A stretch of DNA of 64,000 nt from Polyangiaceae bacterium. Its GTDB lineage: Bacteria; Myxococcota_A; Polyangia; Polyangiales; Polyangiaceae. The position numbers were made by a program, and so were the translations under genes. Under the pieces are notes generated by a model. It was given only the letters and a program-made list of their open reading frames with translations. It made no database searches and was not told the origin of the DNA. Location: positions 1,178,001 through 1,242,000 of the forward strand of contig JADJXL010000020.1 of assembly GCA_016715885.1 (NCBI GenBank), given 5' to 3'. Shown here piece after piece: positions 7,942 to 16,882 of the stretch. Each line of letters begins with the position of its first letter. Positions within the stretch are counted from its first letter, which is position 1.

Positions 7942-9630
7942 ATGCAGCATGAACGTTTCTGGCGATGGTTTCCTTGGGCGCTGCTCGCGGTATATGTTTT
8001 GCCGCAATGGTTGTGCGGTCAGGATACCCAGCTGGTCGTGCACGATATGCTCGACAGCGAGGTTGCGCATCGAACTTTGCTTGCCAAATCGGGGCTACTT
8101 TGGACGCGCGATCCCGACGCGATCGTCCCATCGATTCTCGGGGGCGTGCCAAGGGGAAGTTTGCCGTCCGGATTCAAGTTGGACGCAATCCTATTTGCAT
8201 GGCTCTCGCCGTATTTCGCATGGAACGTGCACGACACGCTCGTCCGGGGAGTAGCACTTGCTGGAGCGCTTCGATGTGCCGAGGTCTGGGTATCGGGTGC
8301 GACGACGGCACTGCCACGTGATGAATCCCTCCGCCCACTCGCCGTCGTGGCGGCTGCGGTAAGCTTTGCGCTTGCCCCTTGGCAATCCGTGACGGGATTG
8401 GCAATCGCTGGTCTGCCGTGGCTCGCGTGGTCCTGGATGCGTCTTTACGACGCCAAACCGAATTGGCTTGCCTGGCTCGTTTGGCCTGCATTCGCATTTT
8501 GGTCGAACTTTGCACAATGCGGTCCGACGCTTCTCATTGGGCTAGGTGTCTGCTGGTTACTTCGAGCGTGGAAGGACAAAGGGTTCGCGTGGCGACCGCT
8601 CGCGGCCATGGTCCTTTATTTGGCGACGATGGTTGTCGTCGAGTGGCCCCTGATCGCACTGACGGCGAAGGGTTACGATCACCATCGTAATGCATGGGAC
8701 GCCGTTACGCTCGCAAAACCCTTTTCCGGGGCTCTCGGCATGGCGTGGCAATTCCTTTGGGTGGGGCAGGATCATGCCCCGATGTACCCTCGGCTGGGGT
8801 GGCTCCTGCTGGCGGCCGCAGTCGTCGCCGCATTGCGCAATGGGTCGGTGGCGCGGGAGCGTATTCGATCCATAACGCCAGCGATCGCCATGTTGCTTGT
8901 TATTGCGTTGATTCACTTGCTCTGGCAGTGGCGGGTGATTGCGGCACTTCGGCAGCCATTCCCGCCGTTACGATTTATCCAGATGGACCGGTTTTACCTG
9001 CTCGTCGGTTTGCCCTGGATCTATATCACCGTTCGACTCGGCGCGTCGTTCTCGTACCGTGCCGTCAAATGGCTGTTGTTCATCAGTCCATTGTGGTGCT
9101 TCATTTTGAGCCCGCCATGGGTAGGACTCGAGCGGACGTTTTCATTTCATGCCGGGCTGATACCCAAGCCTCCAATGACATTCCGTCGGTTTGTCGCAGC
9201 CGATCTTTTCGCCGATCTGCAGAGCTCCGTGCAGCCGAGCCGCGTCGCCAGTCTCGGCATGCACCCAGCCGTGGCGCAAATCAATGGTTTGTCGACGGTC
9301 GATGGTTATCTCCAGATCTACCCGCGAAGGTACAAGGAAAAATTTCGCCGCGTCATAGCGGGCCGTTTGGAACGAGATCCACAAGCAGCCTGGTATTTCG
9401 ACGCGTGGGGCAGTCGAGCGTACCTTGGCTGGCCCAATGCGTTGCCGCCACATGACATCGAGGGGCTCGACACGAATGCTCTCTGCCAGCTTGGCACGGA
9501 CTACGTGCTCAGCAACGGGCCGGTGGTTCCCGCTCAGGCCGCTCGAGGTGGCTGGAGCCTGCGTTTTCACAAAACGCACCCCGATTCCGCGTGGGATCTC
9601 CATGCGTATCGACTACCTTGCTCACCATGA
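7942..9630 (+). CDS. polytopic membrane protein, DUF6044/YfhO-like
   Basis: A protein of 562 residues with about ten hydrophobic segments in the first ~400 (for example PWALLAVYVLPQWL and AIAMLLVIALIHLLW) and a soluble C-terminal part (LSTVDGYLQIYPRRYKEKF). The profile, with an early DxEV-type acidic loop (HDMLDSEVAHR), resembles DUF6044/GT-C-like membrane proteins thought to act on lipid-linked sugars. No catalytic residue can be assigned confidently. In this locus it is the only candidate for a Wzy-like polymerase or lipid-linked glycosyltransferase, which is inference from context. Start ATG 7942. Confidence 0.6.
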   Translation: MQHERFWRWFPWALLAVYVLPQWLCGQDTQLVVHDMLDSEVAHRTLLAKSGLLWTRDPDAIVPSILGGVPRGSLPSGFKLDAILFAWLSPYFAWNVHDTLVRGVALAGALRCAEVWVSGATTALPRDESLRPLAVVAAAVSFALAPWQSVTGLAIAGLPWLAWSWMRLYDAKPNWLAWLVWPAFAFWSNFAQCGPTLLIGLGVCWLLRAWKDKGFAWRPLAAMVLYLATMVVVEWPLIALTAKGYDHHRNAWDAVTLAKPFSGALGMAWQFLWVGQDHAPMYPRLGWLLLAAAVVAALRNGSVARERIRSITPAIAMLLVIALIHLLWQWRVIAALRQPFPPLRFIQMDRFYLLVGLPWIYITVRLGASFSYRAVKWLLFISPLWCFILSPPWVGLERTFSFHAGLIPKPPMTFRRFVAADLFADLQSSVQPSRVASLGMHPAVAQINGLSTVDGYLQIYPRRYKEKFRRVIAGRLERDPQAAWYFDAWGSRAYLGWPNALPPHDIEGLDTNALCQLGTDYVLSNGPVVPAQAARGGWSLRFHKTHPDSAWDLHAYRLPCSP

Positions 9631-9699
9631 ACGCTTCGACCACGCTGATGCGACGGCGTCGTACCGATGCATCTCGTCGCCTTGCCCGAAAGAAACCAC

Positions 9700-9728
9700 T
9701 TGACACAACCATGACTTCCACGTTTGGT
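9700..9728 (+). promoter_or_regulatory. candidate sigma-70 promoter before the gene at 9737
   Basis: TTGACA (9700-9705), a 17-nt spacer and a weak -10 TTTGGT (9723-9728). The box ends 8 nt before the GTG at 9737, so a transcript would be almost leaderless. The -35 is perfect, but the -10 is poor. Confidence 0.4.
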
Positions 9729-9736
9729 GCGCGGCA

Positions 9737-10690
9737 GTGTTAGGCAGCAACGGGCATTATGGCCATCGGAACATCCTCAACGCGTACGCCGGAGTACCCG
9801 TAGGCACGCCCATCCCCGGGCATGTGCAGCACGGGTGGAACTACGATTTGGGAAGCGCGATCAGCCAAGTGAACTGCGCGCGACCGTGTCCATTTTTCCT
9901 TTGGTCGGCGCGGAACCTGCGAAATTGTCGGAAGGCGGGCCTCGCGGATCGCGTCGAGCCACTGGGTTCCCCATTTTTGTATCTACCGCCCGCCAAAGAA
10001 GTCGAGCCTGTAGCGCGATCGCTGCTCGTCATGCCTTTCCATGGCTGGGAAAAAGAGCGGATCCAGCAGGATTTCCAGGAGTACGCTCAAGCCATTCGGG
10101 ATATTTCGAAGGATTTTGGCAAGATAACTGTTTGCTTGTACTGGCACGATATGCAGTTTGCCGAATATCGTCGCCCCTTCGAGGAGCTCGGTGCGGAGGT
10201 GCTCACGGTCGGACACCGTGATAACAACCCGCGATTTCTCTTCGATATGCGTGATCTGATGCTCCGCTGTGAATACGTAACGGCGAATCGCGTCCAGACG
10301 GCGGCATTTTATGCATTGTCACTCGGCAGAAAGTTTTTCGTGCACGGGCCCCCGACGGGCCTGGATGGCAGCATCGATCGCTCGGGGGAACTTTTTCATG
10401 CCTGGCAAAAGCAGGAATTCCCGCGTCTTTTCTGGGACAAGTTTGAGGGCATGTGTCATAAATCGATTGGTGACGAGGAGCTCGGGCTCGAATTCAAACG
10501 AGATCGCGACGAATTGCAGGAGCTTTTTGCATGGGGGCCCGAACGAAGCGGGGAGCTCAGGCGGCGTACCGAAGCATACCGGACGCGTATCATCACGGAA
10601 AACCGGGCGGCAGCCTTGAAGCAATTGCAGGAGCGCGTAACGCGTCTCTTGCCTCCCTTTCTTCGCGCGTACGTAAAACGTGGCGATTGA
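9737..10690 (+). CDS. hypothetical polysaccharide biosynthesis protein (glycosyltransferase-like)
   Basis: A protein of ~317 residues with no signal peptide or membrane helix. Motifs such as SLLVMPFHGWEKERI, CLYWHDMQFAEYRRPFEELG and ANRVQTAAFYALSLGRKFF look like a GT-B fold in which the C-terminal half binds a nucleotide sugar, but I do not recognise the family. The start is uncertain: GTG 9737 is the only in-frame start after the TGA at 9701. The text just before it (DFHVWCAAV) also reads like protein, so an upstream frameshift is possible. It precedes the flippase gene by 10 bp. Confidence 0.55.
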   Translation: MLGSNGHYGHRNILNAYAGVPVGTPIPGHVQHGWNYDLGSAISQVNCARPCPFFLWSARNLRNCRKAGLADRVEPLGSPFLYLPPAKEVEPVARSLLVMPFHGWEKERIQQDFQEYAQAIRDISKDFGKITVCLYWHDMQFAEYRRPFEELGAEVLTVGHRDNNPRFLFDMRDLMLRCEYVTANRVQTAAFYALSLGRKFFVHGPPTGLDGSIDRSGELFHAWQKQEFPRLFWDKFEGMCHKSIGDEELGLEFKRDRDELQELFAWGPERSGELRRRTEAYRTRIITENRAAALKQLQERVTRLLPPFLRAYVKRGD

Positions 10691-10700
10691 GTAAGCTGAA

Positions 10701-12236
10701 GTGACGCCGGAGCAACCGAGTCCAGCGACGGACGAAAAGATCTCTACCGACACCACGGCAAACGCCGTTCCGGCGTCGAGCATCCGGCGATTGTTCAAGA
10801 ATGCGTCAATCTATGCCATTGGCCATACGCTCTTATCAATCCTTTCCTTTGTCACGGACCCAATCCTTTCGCACCTCCTCACGGTCGCCGACTTCGGTCT
10901 GATCAGCCTCACGCGGGCATTCACAAATTTCTCGAGTAACTTCTATCGGGTCGGTCTCGATGGAGCTGCAAACCGAATCTATTATGCGACCGAGCATGAC
11001 GAAACCGCTCGACGCCGCGCCCTTGGCACCATCAATACGTTTCTCCTTGGCTGGACGTTGTTACTGACGATAATCCAGGAGATTTTCGGTCCGAGCATCT
11101 ACCGGCGCCTCTTTGGCGACATTTCATATTATCCTTATGGGCGGTTCGTCACCTATACATTGCTTTGCACCACGCTCATTTCGGTCGCACAGAGCGTCTG
11201 GGTCGCGCAGGAGCGGGCGAAACTTCTCGCAGGCATTCGCTTCCTCACCGCCTTGTTCAGCAGTGTCATCACGTTTGGACTGCTCTTCACGACGAACCTT
11301 GGCGTGATCTCGGTATTTGCCGCGCAAATCGCAAGCTCGACGATCATGCTCGTCGGCCATTGGCGTCATACCTATCGCTCCCTAGGGTTGGCATGGGATC
11401 CACAAGTCATGCGCAAGGCGCTTGCATTCGGGCTTCCCATGGTCGTGCACCAAACGAGCCATTGGGCGCTCGATCTTGCAGATCGGCTATTGCTCGAAAA
11501 GCTAGCCAACCGCAATGCCGTCGGCGTCTACGCCGTGGCTTATGGCACGACGAGCTCGCTATTCATGATCAATAGCTCCATCAACAGCGCGTATGTACCT
11601 CAATTCGTCAGAAGCTTTGGAAAGCCTGAGCAACGTGATTTCATCGCCCGAGCCATTACGTACGCGTTGCTCATCACCACCGTTGCAACGCTGGGCTTCG
11701 TTATTTTTGCACCAACCATGATTCGCGGTCTCTACGCAAGCAAGTTCGCTGATGCCGCGACCCTCACCCCCATCCTTGCGCTCGCGGGACCTCTGCAGGC
11801 GATTTACCTCATTCAAGTCGCGGTGTTGTTCCAAGCGGAGCGGACGCGAATCATTCCGGTTCTGACACTGCTCTCGGGACTCGCCAACATTGGTCTCAAC
11901 ATTTGGTGGATACCGAAATATGGCATCCTGGGCGCCGCCGGGGCCACGGTCATTGGTTACGGTGCGCTTGCTGCGCTTTTTAGCTTTGGCGCTCGGCGTG
12001 TCGTCGCGCTGCCATTCGAAAAGCGCCTCGGTCGATTGTTCGTGACATTCGTCGTCATTTCAGTGCTGGCAGTGGGGATTGACGGAAGGTTATCCATCGG
12101 GCTGGAAATTCTTGCCAAAATGCTCATCGCCCTCGCTGCTCCGATACTGCTCCTGGCAACTGGTTTTTTGACGGCCGAGGAGCGCACGCTGGTGCGAGAA
12201 AAGTTGCAATCGACGCTGGCTTGGTTCCGGCGGTAA
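10701..12236 (+). CDS. oligosaccharide flippase (Wzx-type, polysaccharide biosynthesis protein)
   Basis: A protein of 511 residues with about 12-14 transmembrane segments of the MOP/Wzx kind, which move undecaprenyl-linked repeat units across the inner membrane. A ~30-residue soluble N-terminus precedes the first helix region (NASIYAIGHTLLSILSFVTDP). LSHLLTVADFGLISLTRAF is the family hallmark near the N-terminus. Start GTG 10701, 10 bp after the previous gene. It supports a Wzx/Wzy-type route for the glycan made by this locus, although no clear Wzy is seen. Confidence 0.85.
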   Translation: MTPEQPSPATDEKISTDTTANAVPASSIRRLFKNASIYAIGHTLLSILSFVTDPILSHLLTVADFGLISLTRAFTNFSSNFYRVGLDGAANRIYYATEHDETARRRALGTINTFLLGWTLLLTIIQEIFGPSIYRRLFGDISYYPYGRFVTYTLLCTTLISVAQSVWVAQERAKLLAGIRFLTALFSSVITFGLLFTTNLGVISVFAAQIASSTIMLVGHWRHTYRSLGLAWDPQVMRKALAFGLPMVVHQTSHWALDLADRLLLEKLANRNAVGVYAVAYGTTSSLFMINSSINSAYVPQFVRSFGKPEQRDFIARAITYALLITTVATLGFVIFAPTMIRGLYASKFADAATLTPILALAGPLQAIYLIQVAVLFQAERTRIIPVLTLLSGLANIGLNIWWIPKYGILGAAGATVIGYGALAALFSFGARRVVALPFEKRLGRLFVTFVVISVLAVGIDGRLSIGLEILAKMLIALAAPILLLATGFLTAEERTLVREKLQSTLAWFRR

Positions 12237-12482
12237 ATGGGCAGAGTACACAGAGCTTGCGGCCAGCCACCGTTTACCAGTCGTGGCCATGTGCTTTGCG
12301 GCAGATTTGTGGCCCAACACACTCACAAACATGGGCGACCACGTACGCGCTGGACTGCTCCACCCCAAGGCACCAATGCTGCAGCGAAGCGAGATCAAGG
12401 CGCTGTTGCCGTTCTCGCTGCCATTTGCATTGGTGGTAGTTGCAGCGACAATCGCCGCTGCCGTACCCCTGCCGTACGCGCG

Positions 12483-13481
12483 CTAATCCGATCGAGTGTC
12501 CCGGTCCTGAATACCTTGTCTGTTCTCGCAATACCAAGCAATGGTCTTCGCCAATCCCTCGTCGAAGGAAGTGCGTGCGGTAAATCCAAACTTCTCCGTC
12601 GCTCGAGAAACGTCGAGCATACGACGAGGTTGACCGTTCGGTCGTGACGTATCCCAAACGATGTCGCCTTCGTATCCAACGGCATTTTTTATTTTGAGCG
12701 CCAAGTTCTTCATGGATATCTCGAATCCCACGCCAAGATTGACGGGATCGGGCTCGTCGTATCGTTCGGCTGCAAGAACGAGCCCGAGCGCTGCATCGTC
12801 GACGTAAAGGAATTCGCGCGTCGGGCTTCCATCGCCCCAAAGGACGACACGGGGCGAAAGGTCCCGCTTTGCTTCGACGAATTTGCGAATCATGGCGGGA
12901 ATCACGTGCGAATCGTTCATGTCGAAATTGTCGCGAGGACCGTACAGATTCACCGGAAACACCATCACGAAGTTTGCACCAAATTCCGCTCGATATGCCT
13001 GGGCCATCACGAGAAGGGCTTTCTTGGCGATTCCATACGGTGCGTTCGTTTCTTCCGGATACCCATTCCACAAATCATCTTCACGGAAGGGAATGGGAGC
13101 AAACTTTGGATATGCACAAATCGTCCCTGCCACGACGACCTTTGGGATGGCGGTGGCGTGTTTTTGCCCGAAACGCCGTGCCTGTTCGAGCACGTTCAAT
13201 CCCATCGCCATGTTGTCGTGAAAAAACGTTCCTGGATGTCGACGATTTGCATCGATCCCACCCACTCGAGCAGCGAGGTGAATCACGAGATCCGGTCGAA
13301 CTTCATCGAATAGTCGCGCCGTCGCTGTTGCGTCCGTCAAGTCGAAGTCACGCGAGCGCGGAGCGACAATGGTCCGTACGCCCCGCTCACGCAGGAGATC
13401 GACGACGTGCGAGCCGAGAAAGCCGGCGCCACCCGTGACGATGATGGTGTTTTCCAAAAAAGGTTTGGGCGGTTGTCGCAT
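12483..13481 (-). CDS. fcl: GDP-L-fucose synthase (GDP-4-keto-6-deoxymannose epimerase/reductase)
   Basis: It converts GDP-4-keto-6-deoxy-D-mannose to GDP-L-fucose with NADPH. An extended SDR of 332 residues with TGGAGFLG (16-23) for cofactor binding and Tyr149-x3-Lys153 in APYGIAKKA. The active-site loop reads AGTICAYPKFAP, a Thr-for-Ser variant common in bacterial Fcl. The start is ATG 13481, with GGAG 5 nt upstream; a GTG at 13508 would add nine unlikely residues. It is divergent from gmd, which supplies its substrate. Confidence 0.9.
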   Translation of the reverse strand: MRQPPKPFLENTIIVTGGAGFLGSHVVDLLRERGVRTIVAPRSRDFDLTDATATARLFDEVRPDLVIHLAARVGGIDANRRHPGTFFHDNMAMGLNVLEQARRFGQKHATAIPKVVVAGTICAYPKFAPIPFREDDLWNGYPEETNAPYGIAKKALLVMAQAYRAEFGANFVMVFPVNLYGPRDNFDMNDSHVIPAMIRKFVEAKRDLSPRVVLWGDGSPTREFLYVDDAALGLVLAAERYDEPDPVNLGVGFEISMKNLALKIKNAVGYEGDIVWDTSRPNGQPRRMLDVSRATEKFGFTARTSFDEGLAKTIAWYCENRQGIQDRDTRSD

Positions 13482-13704
13482 GTTGTCTCCGATTCCGGAC
13501 CCCGGCACATATCACCAAAGTGCATCCGACGCACGCGAGATGTCTCGACGAGATAGCGAAAGGCGTCCACACATCAACCGTTCCCCGTCACGCGCTCACG
13601 ACCACATTTTCACTGGACGATTCAGCTTCGTGCGACTACGTGGCGAAGCTCATGATGACGCATCATTCGGCGTCGCTCGCTTCGCACAGGTACGGTCTCA
13701 CTTC

Positions 13705-14703
13705 ATGAAACGCGCGCTCATCACAGGAATCACAGGCCAAGACGGTTCGTACCTGGCCGAGCTACTGATCGCCAAAGGTTATGAGGTGCACGGGGTCGTG
13801 CGCCGTTCGAGTTCGTTCAACACCGAACGAATCGATCATCTCTACAGCGACCCGCACGAGGGAAATGTGCAACTGAGGTTGCACTACGGAGACCTCAACG
13901 ACGCTTCGTCGCTGCATGCGATCGTCACTGCAGTAGCACCCGTGGAAATCTACAACCTCGGAGCGCAAAGTCACGTGCGCGTGTCGTTCGACATTCCGGA
14001 GTACACGGGCGAAATCACGGGACTTGGCGCGTTGCGCATGCTCGAGACGATCCGCAAGGTGGGACTTTCGTGTCGGTTTTACCAGGCAAGCAGCAGCGAG
14101 CTGTACGGCAAAGTCGTGGAGACGCCGCAGCGTGAAACGACGCCGTTTCACCCGCGCAGCCCGTATGCATGCGCGAAAGCGTACGCGTTCTACGTGGCGC
14201 AGAACTACCGCGAGGCGTACGGGATGCACGTCTCCAACGGCATTTTGTTCAATCACGAGAGCGAGCGGCGTGGCGAGACGTTCGTGACGCGCAAGATCAC
14301 GCGTGCCGTGGGCCGCATCAAACATGGGCTTCAGAAGGAGCTTTACCTGGGCAACCTCGACGCAAAACGCGACTGGGGCCACGCGGAAGACTACGTCGAG
14401 GCAATGTGGTTGATGCTTCAGCAGGATGAGCCCGACGACTACGTGATTGGTACGGGTGAAACGCATTCCGTGCGCGAGTTTTTGGAAATCGCATTTGGAA
14501 TCGTGGAGCTCGACTATCGCGATTTCGTTCGAATCGATCCGCGCTATTTTCGTCCAGCCGAAGTCGACCTGCTGCTCGCGGACCCGACGAAGGCCAAGCG
14601 GACTCTTGGCTGGCGGCCCCGAATCGACTTCAAATCGCTCGTGACGCGCATGGTGGTATCCGACCTGGAGCTGGCAGCACGCGAGAAACGGGCACGAAAA
14701 TAG
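13705..14703 (+). CDS. gmd: GDP-mannose 4,6-dehydratase
   Basis: The first committed step to GDP-L-fucose: GDP-mannose to GDP-4-keto-6-deoxymannose with bound NADP. 332 residues. The glycine motif is GITGQDGSYLAELL (8-21), SSSELYGKV carries the catalytic Ser/Glu, and Tyr154-x3-Lys158 lies in RSPYACAKA. NHESERRGETFVTRKITRA is diagnostic of Gmd. The start ATG 13705 follows 223 bp of shared intergenic DNA with fcl. A longer in-frame reading from 13369 would run into fcl and is rejected. Confidence 0.93.
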   Translation: MKRALITGITGQDGSYLAELLIAKGYEVHGVVRRSSSFNTERIDHLYSDPHEGNVQLRLHYGDLNDASSLHAIVTAVAPVEIYNLGAQSHVRVSFDIPEYTGEITGLGALRMLETIRKVGLSCRFYQASSSELYGKVVETPQRETTPFHPRSPYACAKAYAFYVAQNYREAYGMHVSNGILFNHESERRGETFVTRKITRAVGRIKHGLQKELYLGNLDAKRDWGHAEDYVEAMWLMLQQDEPDDYVIGTGETHSVREFLEIAFGIVELDYRDFVRIDPRYFRPAEVDLLLADPTKAKRTLGWRPRIDFKSLVTRMVVSDLELAAREKRARK

Positions 14704-14809
14704 AACGACTCGAATGCCGCAAGTGCCAACGCGCCTCCTCGAGCACAAAACCGAAATCGGCCGTCCCGCAAGCTACGCTTTGGTGCATCTCGGCCCCTTG
14801 GCAAAGTGC

Positions 14810-14838
14810 TTGACAGGGGACCGCCGCGCGCCTATCCC
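14810..14838 (+). promoter_or_regulatory. sigma-70-type promoter of the methyltransferase gene
   Basis: TTGACA (14810-14815), 17-nt spacer, TATCCC (14833-14838). The -10 ends 9 nt before ATG 14848, predicting a leader of only a few bases. Confidence 0.55.
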
Positions 14839-14847
14839 TCGTGCCGT

Positions 14848-15393
14848 ATGAAGCTTCACCTGGGTTGTGGGAAACGATTCATTCCCGGCTACGTTCACAT
14901 TGATGCGGTCGAATACGATCATATCGACCATGTGAGCGGAATCGACAACCTCTCGTTTATCCCTGCCAACAGCGTCGATGTGATTTACAACTGTCATGTT
15001 CTCGAACATTTCAAACGGCGCCAAGTTCTCTCGGTTCTGGGCGAATGGCGTCGCGTGCTCAAACCGGGCGGGATTCTCAGAACTTCCGTGCCGGATTTCG
15101 CACAACTCTGCAAGATCTACACGGCGACCGAGGATCTCAATTTGATCATGGGCCCGCTTTTCGGCCGCCAGGATTATCTCTACAACATTCACTACAATGT
15201 TTTCGACTACAAATCGCTCAACGACACGCTTCGCCAAGCTGGGTTCGAGAACATCCGCCGCTATGACTGTCACGAGACCGACCACGCCCATGTCGACGAT
15301 TACTCGCAGGCGTATATTCCCCACATGGATAGAGCGAATGGGATTTTGATCAGTCTCAATGTCGAGTGCGACAAACCGTTTGGCGCTCAATGA
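14848..15393 (+). CDS. SAM-dependent methyltransferase
   Basis: A class I methyltransferase of 181 residues. Motif I is KLHLGCGKRFIPGYVHID near the start; the later motif is VIYNCHVLEHFKRRQVLSV, then LKPGGILRTSVPDF. This subfamily is frequent in O-antigen and capsule loci, where members methylate sugars, but the acceptor here is unknown. ATG 14848 puts the SAM-binding motif at residue 2 as in homologues. The first in-frame codon at 14806 would overlap the promoter. Confidence 0.8.
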   Translation: MKLHLGCGKRFIPGYVHIDAVEYDHIDHVSGIDNLSFIPANSVDVIYNCHVLEHFKRRQVLSVLGEWRRVLKPGGILRTSVPDFAQLCKIYTATEDLNLIMGPLFGRQDYLYNIHYNVFDYKSLNDTLRQAGFENIRRYDCHETDHAHVDDYSQAYIPHMDRANGILISLNVECDKPFGAQ

Positions 15394-15473
15394 CGTGATA
15401 AGCGCGCAAACGTTCGAGCCGAAGCGGCGCGACTCAGCGTTGCGCCCAAGGAAAATTTCCTCGGCCAGACGCC

Positions 15474-16427
15474 TCAGGTTGCGCCAACGATTTCCCTGAT
15501 CGTACGAACGATCGTCTCGACTGTGCGCCGATACTGCGCCTTGTAGTCCTGGCGGTTCCAAATTTTGTTGTACGTAGCGATGCAACTGTCCAATCGCTCG
15601 CAGTACTCGGCGTCCGACATCGACTCAATCAGATCGAGGATCGGCTCTGGACCGCTGAAATCATTCGGATCGATAAAGCTTCCGCGCTCGAACTCTTCGA
15701 AGATCTTGTTCGTGCCGCCGCGATAAATGGGCAAGCAACGCGCGGTGATCGCGTTCCAGATCTTCTCGGTCACGTAGTAATCAAAATCAGTGTTTTCCAT
15801 GCAGATATTGAACCGGTAGCCATCCAGAATCGCCGCCTTGGCTCGTACCCAGTCGGCAGATCGCGACTCTCCCCGCGCGATCCCTTTCGGCCAATCCTTG
15901 CCGTATACATCGACAAGACCCCTTCGGTGGCCCGCGAGAATGAGCTCTTGCCGTCGAACGATGATGTCGGTATCCACACCATCAATGACGACCGGCGGCG
16001 TACGGCGTCTGTACCCGACGACTGCGACAGCCTTGCGTGAGCGCTTGTCGGTCACGTCCGACGGCGTGACGCGCGGAAGCTCACCTCGAATATTGTAACC
16101 GTAAATGCTGTAATTGCAAAAATAAACTCTTCGGTTGAAGACGTTCATGATATGCACGGTTGGAATGCCAAACGGCCCTACGATTCGTTCCTTGGTGTTC
16201 ATGCAAAACCGCGGTTCGTCTGTCCAGACAAGTAGCGGTTTTTTCGCTCCGTAGCGGAGCATCAGCTCCAGGAAGACGCCTTTGTTCCATTTTTTGGAAA
16301 CGAAGAGGTCGGCGTCCCGCGGGTCGTCGGTGTCGACGATGTCGTGTTCTCGCAGGATCGCCACGCCTGGTGCGTTCACGAACGGCGTATACAACATTTT
16401 CTCGAGCGCAAATACCTTGATCGTCAT
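15474..16427 (-). CDS. alpha-1,3/4-fucosyltransferase-like glycosyltransferase (GT10)
   Basis: A protein of ~317 residues whose C-terminal half carries the GT10 signature: NICMENTDFDYYVTEKIWNA followed by LPIYRGG, the GDP-fucose binding region (ENx-YVTEKxxxAxxxxxxPxYxG). Upstream DLFVSKKWNKGV and KPLLVWTDEPRF fit the N-terminal GT-B domain. It should transfer fucose from the GDP-fucose made by the neighbouring gmd and fcl. ATG 16427 (MTIKVFAL) is preferred; ATG 16436 adds three residues. The exact linkage cannot be read from sequence. Confidence 0.82.
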   Translation of the reverse strand: MTIKVFALEKMLYTPFVNAPGVAILREHDIVDTDDPRDADLFVSKKWNKGVFLELMLRYGAKKPLLVWTDEPRFCMNTKERIVGPFGIPTVHIMNVFNRRVYFCNYSIYGYNIRGELPRVTPSDVTDKRSRKAVAVVGYRRRTPPVVIDGVDTDIIVRRQELILAGHRRGLVDVYGKDWPKGIARGESRSADWVRAKAAILDGYRFNICMENTDFDYYVTEKIWNAITARCLPIYRGGTNKIFEEFERGSFIDPNDFSGPEPILDLIESMSDAEYCERLDSCIATYNKIWNRQDYKAQYRRTVETIVRTIREIVGAT

Positions 16428-16436
16428 GGGTTCCAT

Positions 16437-16882
16437 CCGCCGTGCATGCCGAAAGCGTCGCTCCCGTGGGAGCTTTGCGACCGGACCGAGATGCTGAAGT
16501 ATGCTTCGGCCCGGGATGTTGCACGATGTCGAGGGCATTGGAGGAAGAAACCGCCATTTGACATCGTGTCGTCCATCTCGGCTCGCTCAGAAGCCACCAC
16601 TGCGTATTTTTGACCACATTTAAAACAACTGCCCTTCCCTATTTACCGAACGCGCAGCACGTCGTCGAATTTTTTCGGTCTGCGAACACATCTGCGTCGG
16701 GGCGCTCGCGAGTGCATGGTCACTTTCGGCGTAATTTCGCGGCGGCGCATGAAAAGGTTGCTCGTCCAGCTTGCATGGCTCACGGGTGCAGCGTAAAGAG
16801 GAAGCCTGGACGACCGACCCAATTCGGCAGTCATCACATCCACTCCCGAACCTGCGCCTCACCAGTCCCCAAATTCATCTCC
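16437..16882. other. 446-bp gene-free divergent region between the GT10 and asnB genes
   Basis: No credible gene lies here. Two things can be seen: a short perfect inverted repeat GCTCCC-GT-GGGAGC at 16460-16473, close to the GT10 start, and an AT-rich stretch near 16600-16665 (TTTTTGACCACATTTAAAAC) that could hold promoter elements for asnB. No convincing -35/-10 pair at normal spacing is found. Confidence 0.4.

Noticed and set aside
12283..12486. 67-residue ORF ending in a hydrophobic segment (LPFSLPFALVVVAATIAAA)
   Set aside because: No ribosome binding site, overlaps the fcl stop, and lies in a convergent gap; could be chance, though the hydrophobic end is notable.
13369..13704. Longer N-terminus for gmd
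   Set aside because: It would overlap the fcl coding region and lacks Gmd homology; MKRALITGITG is the normal start.
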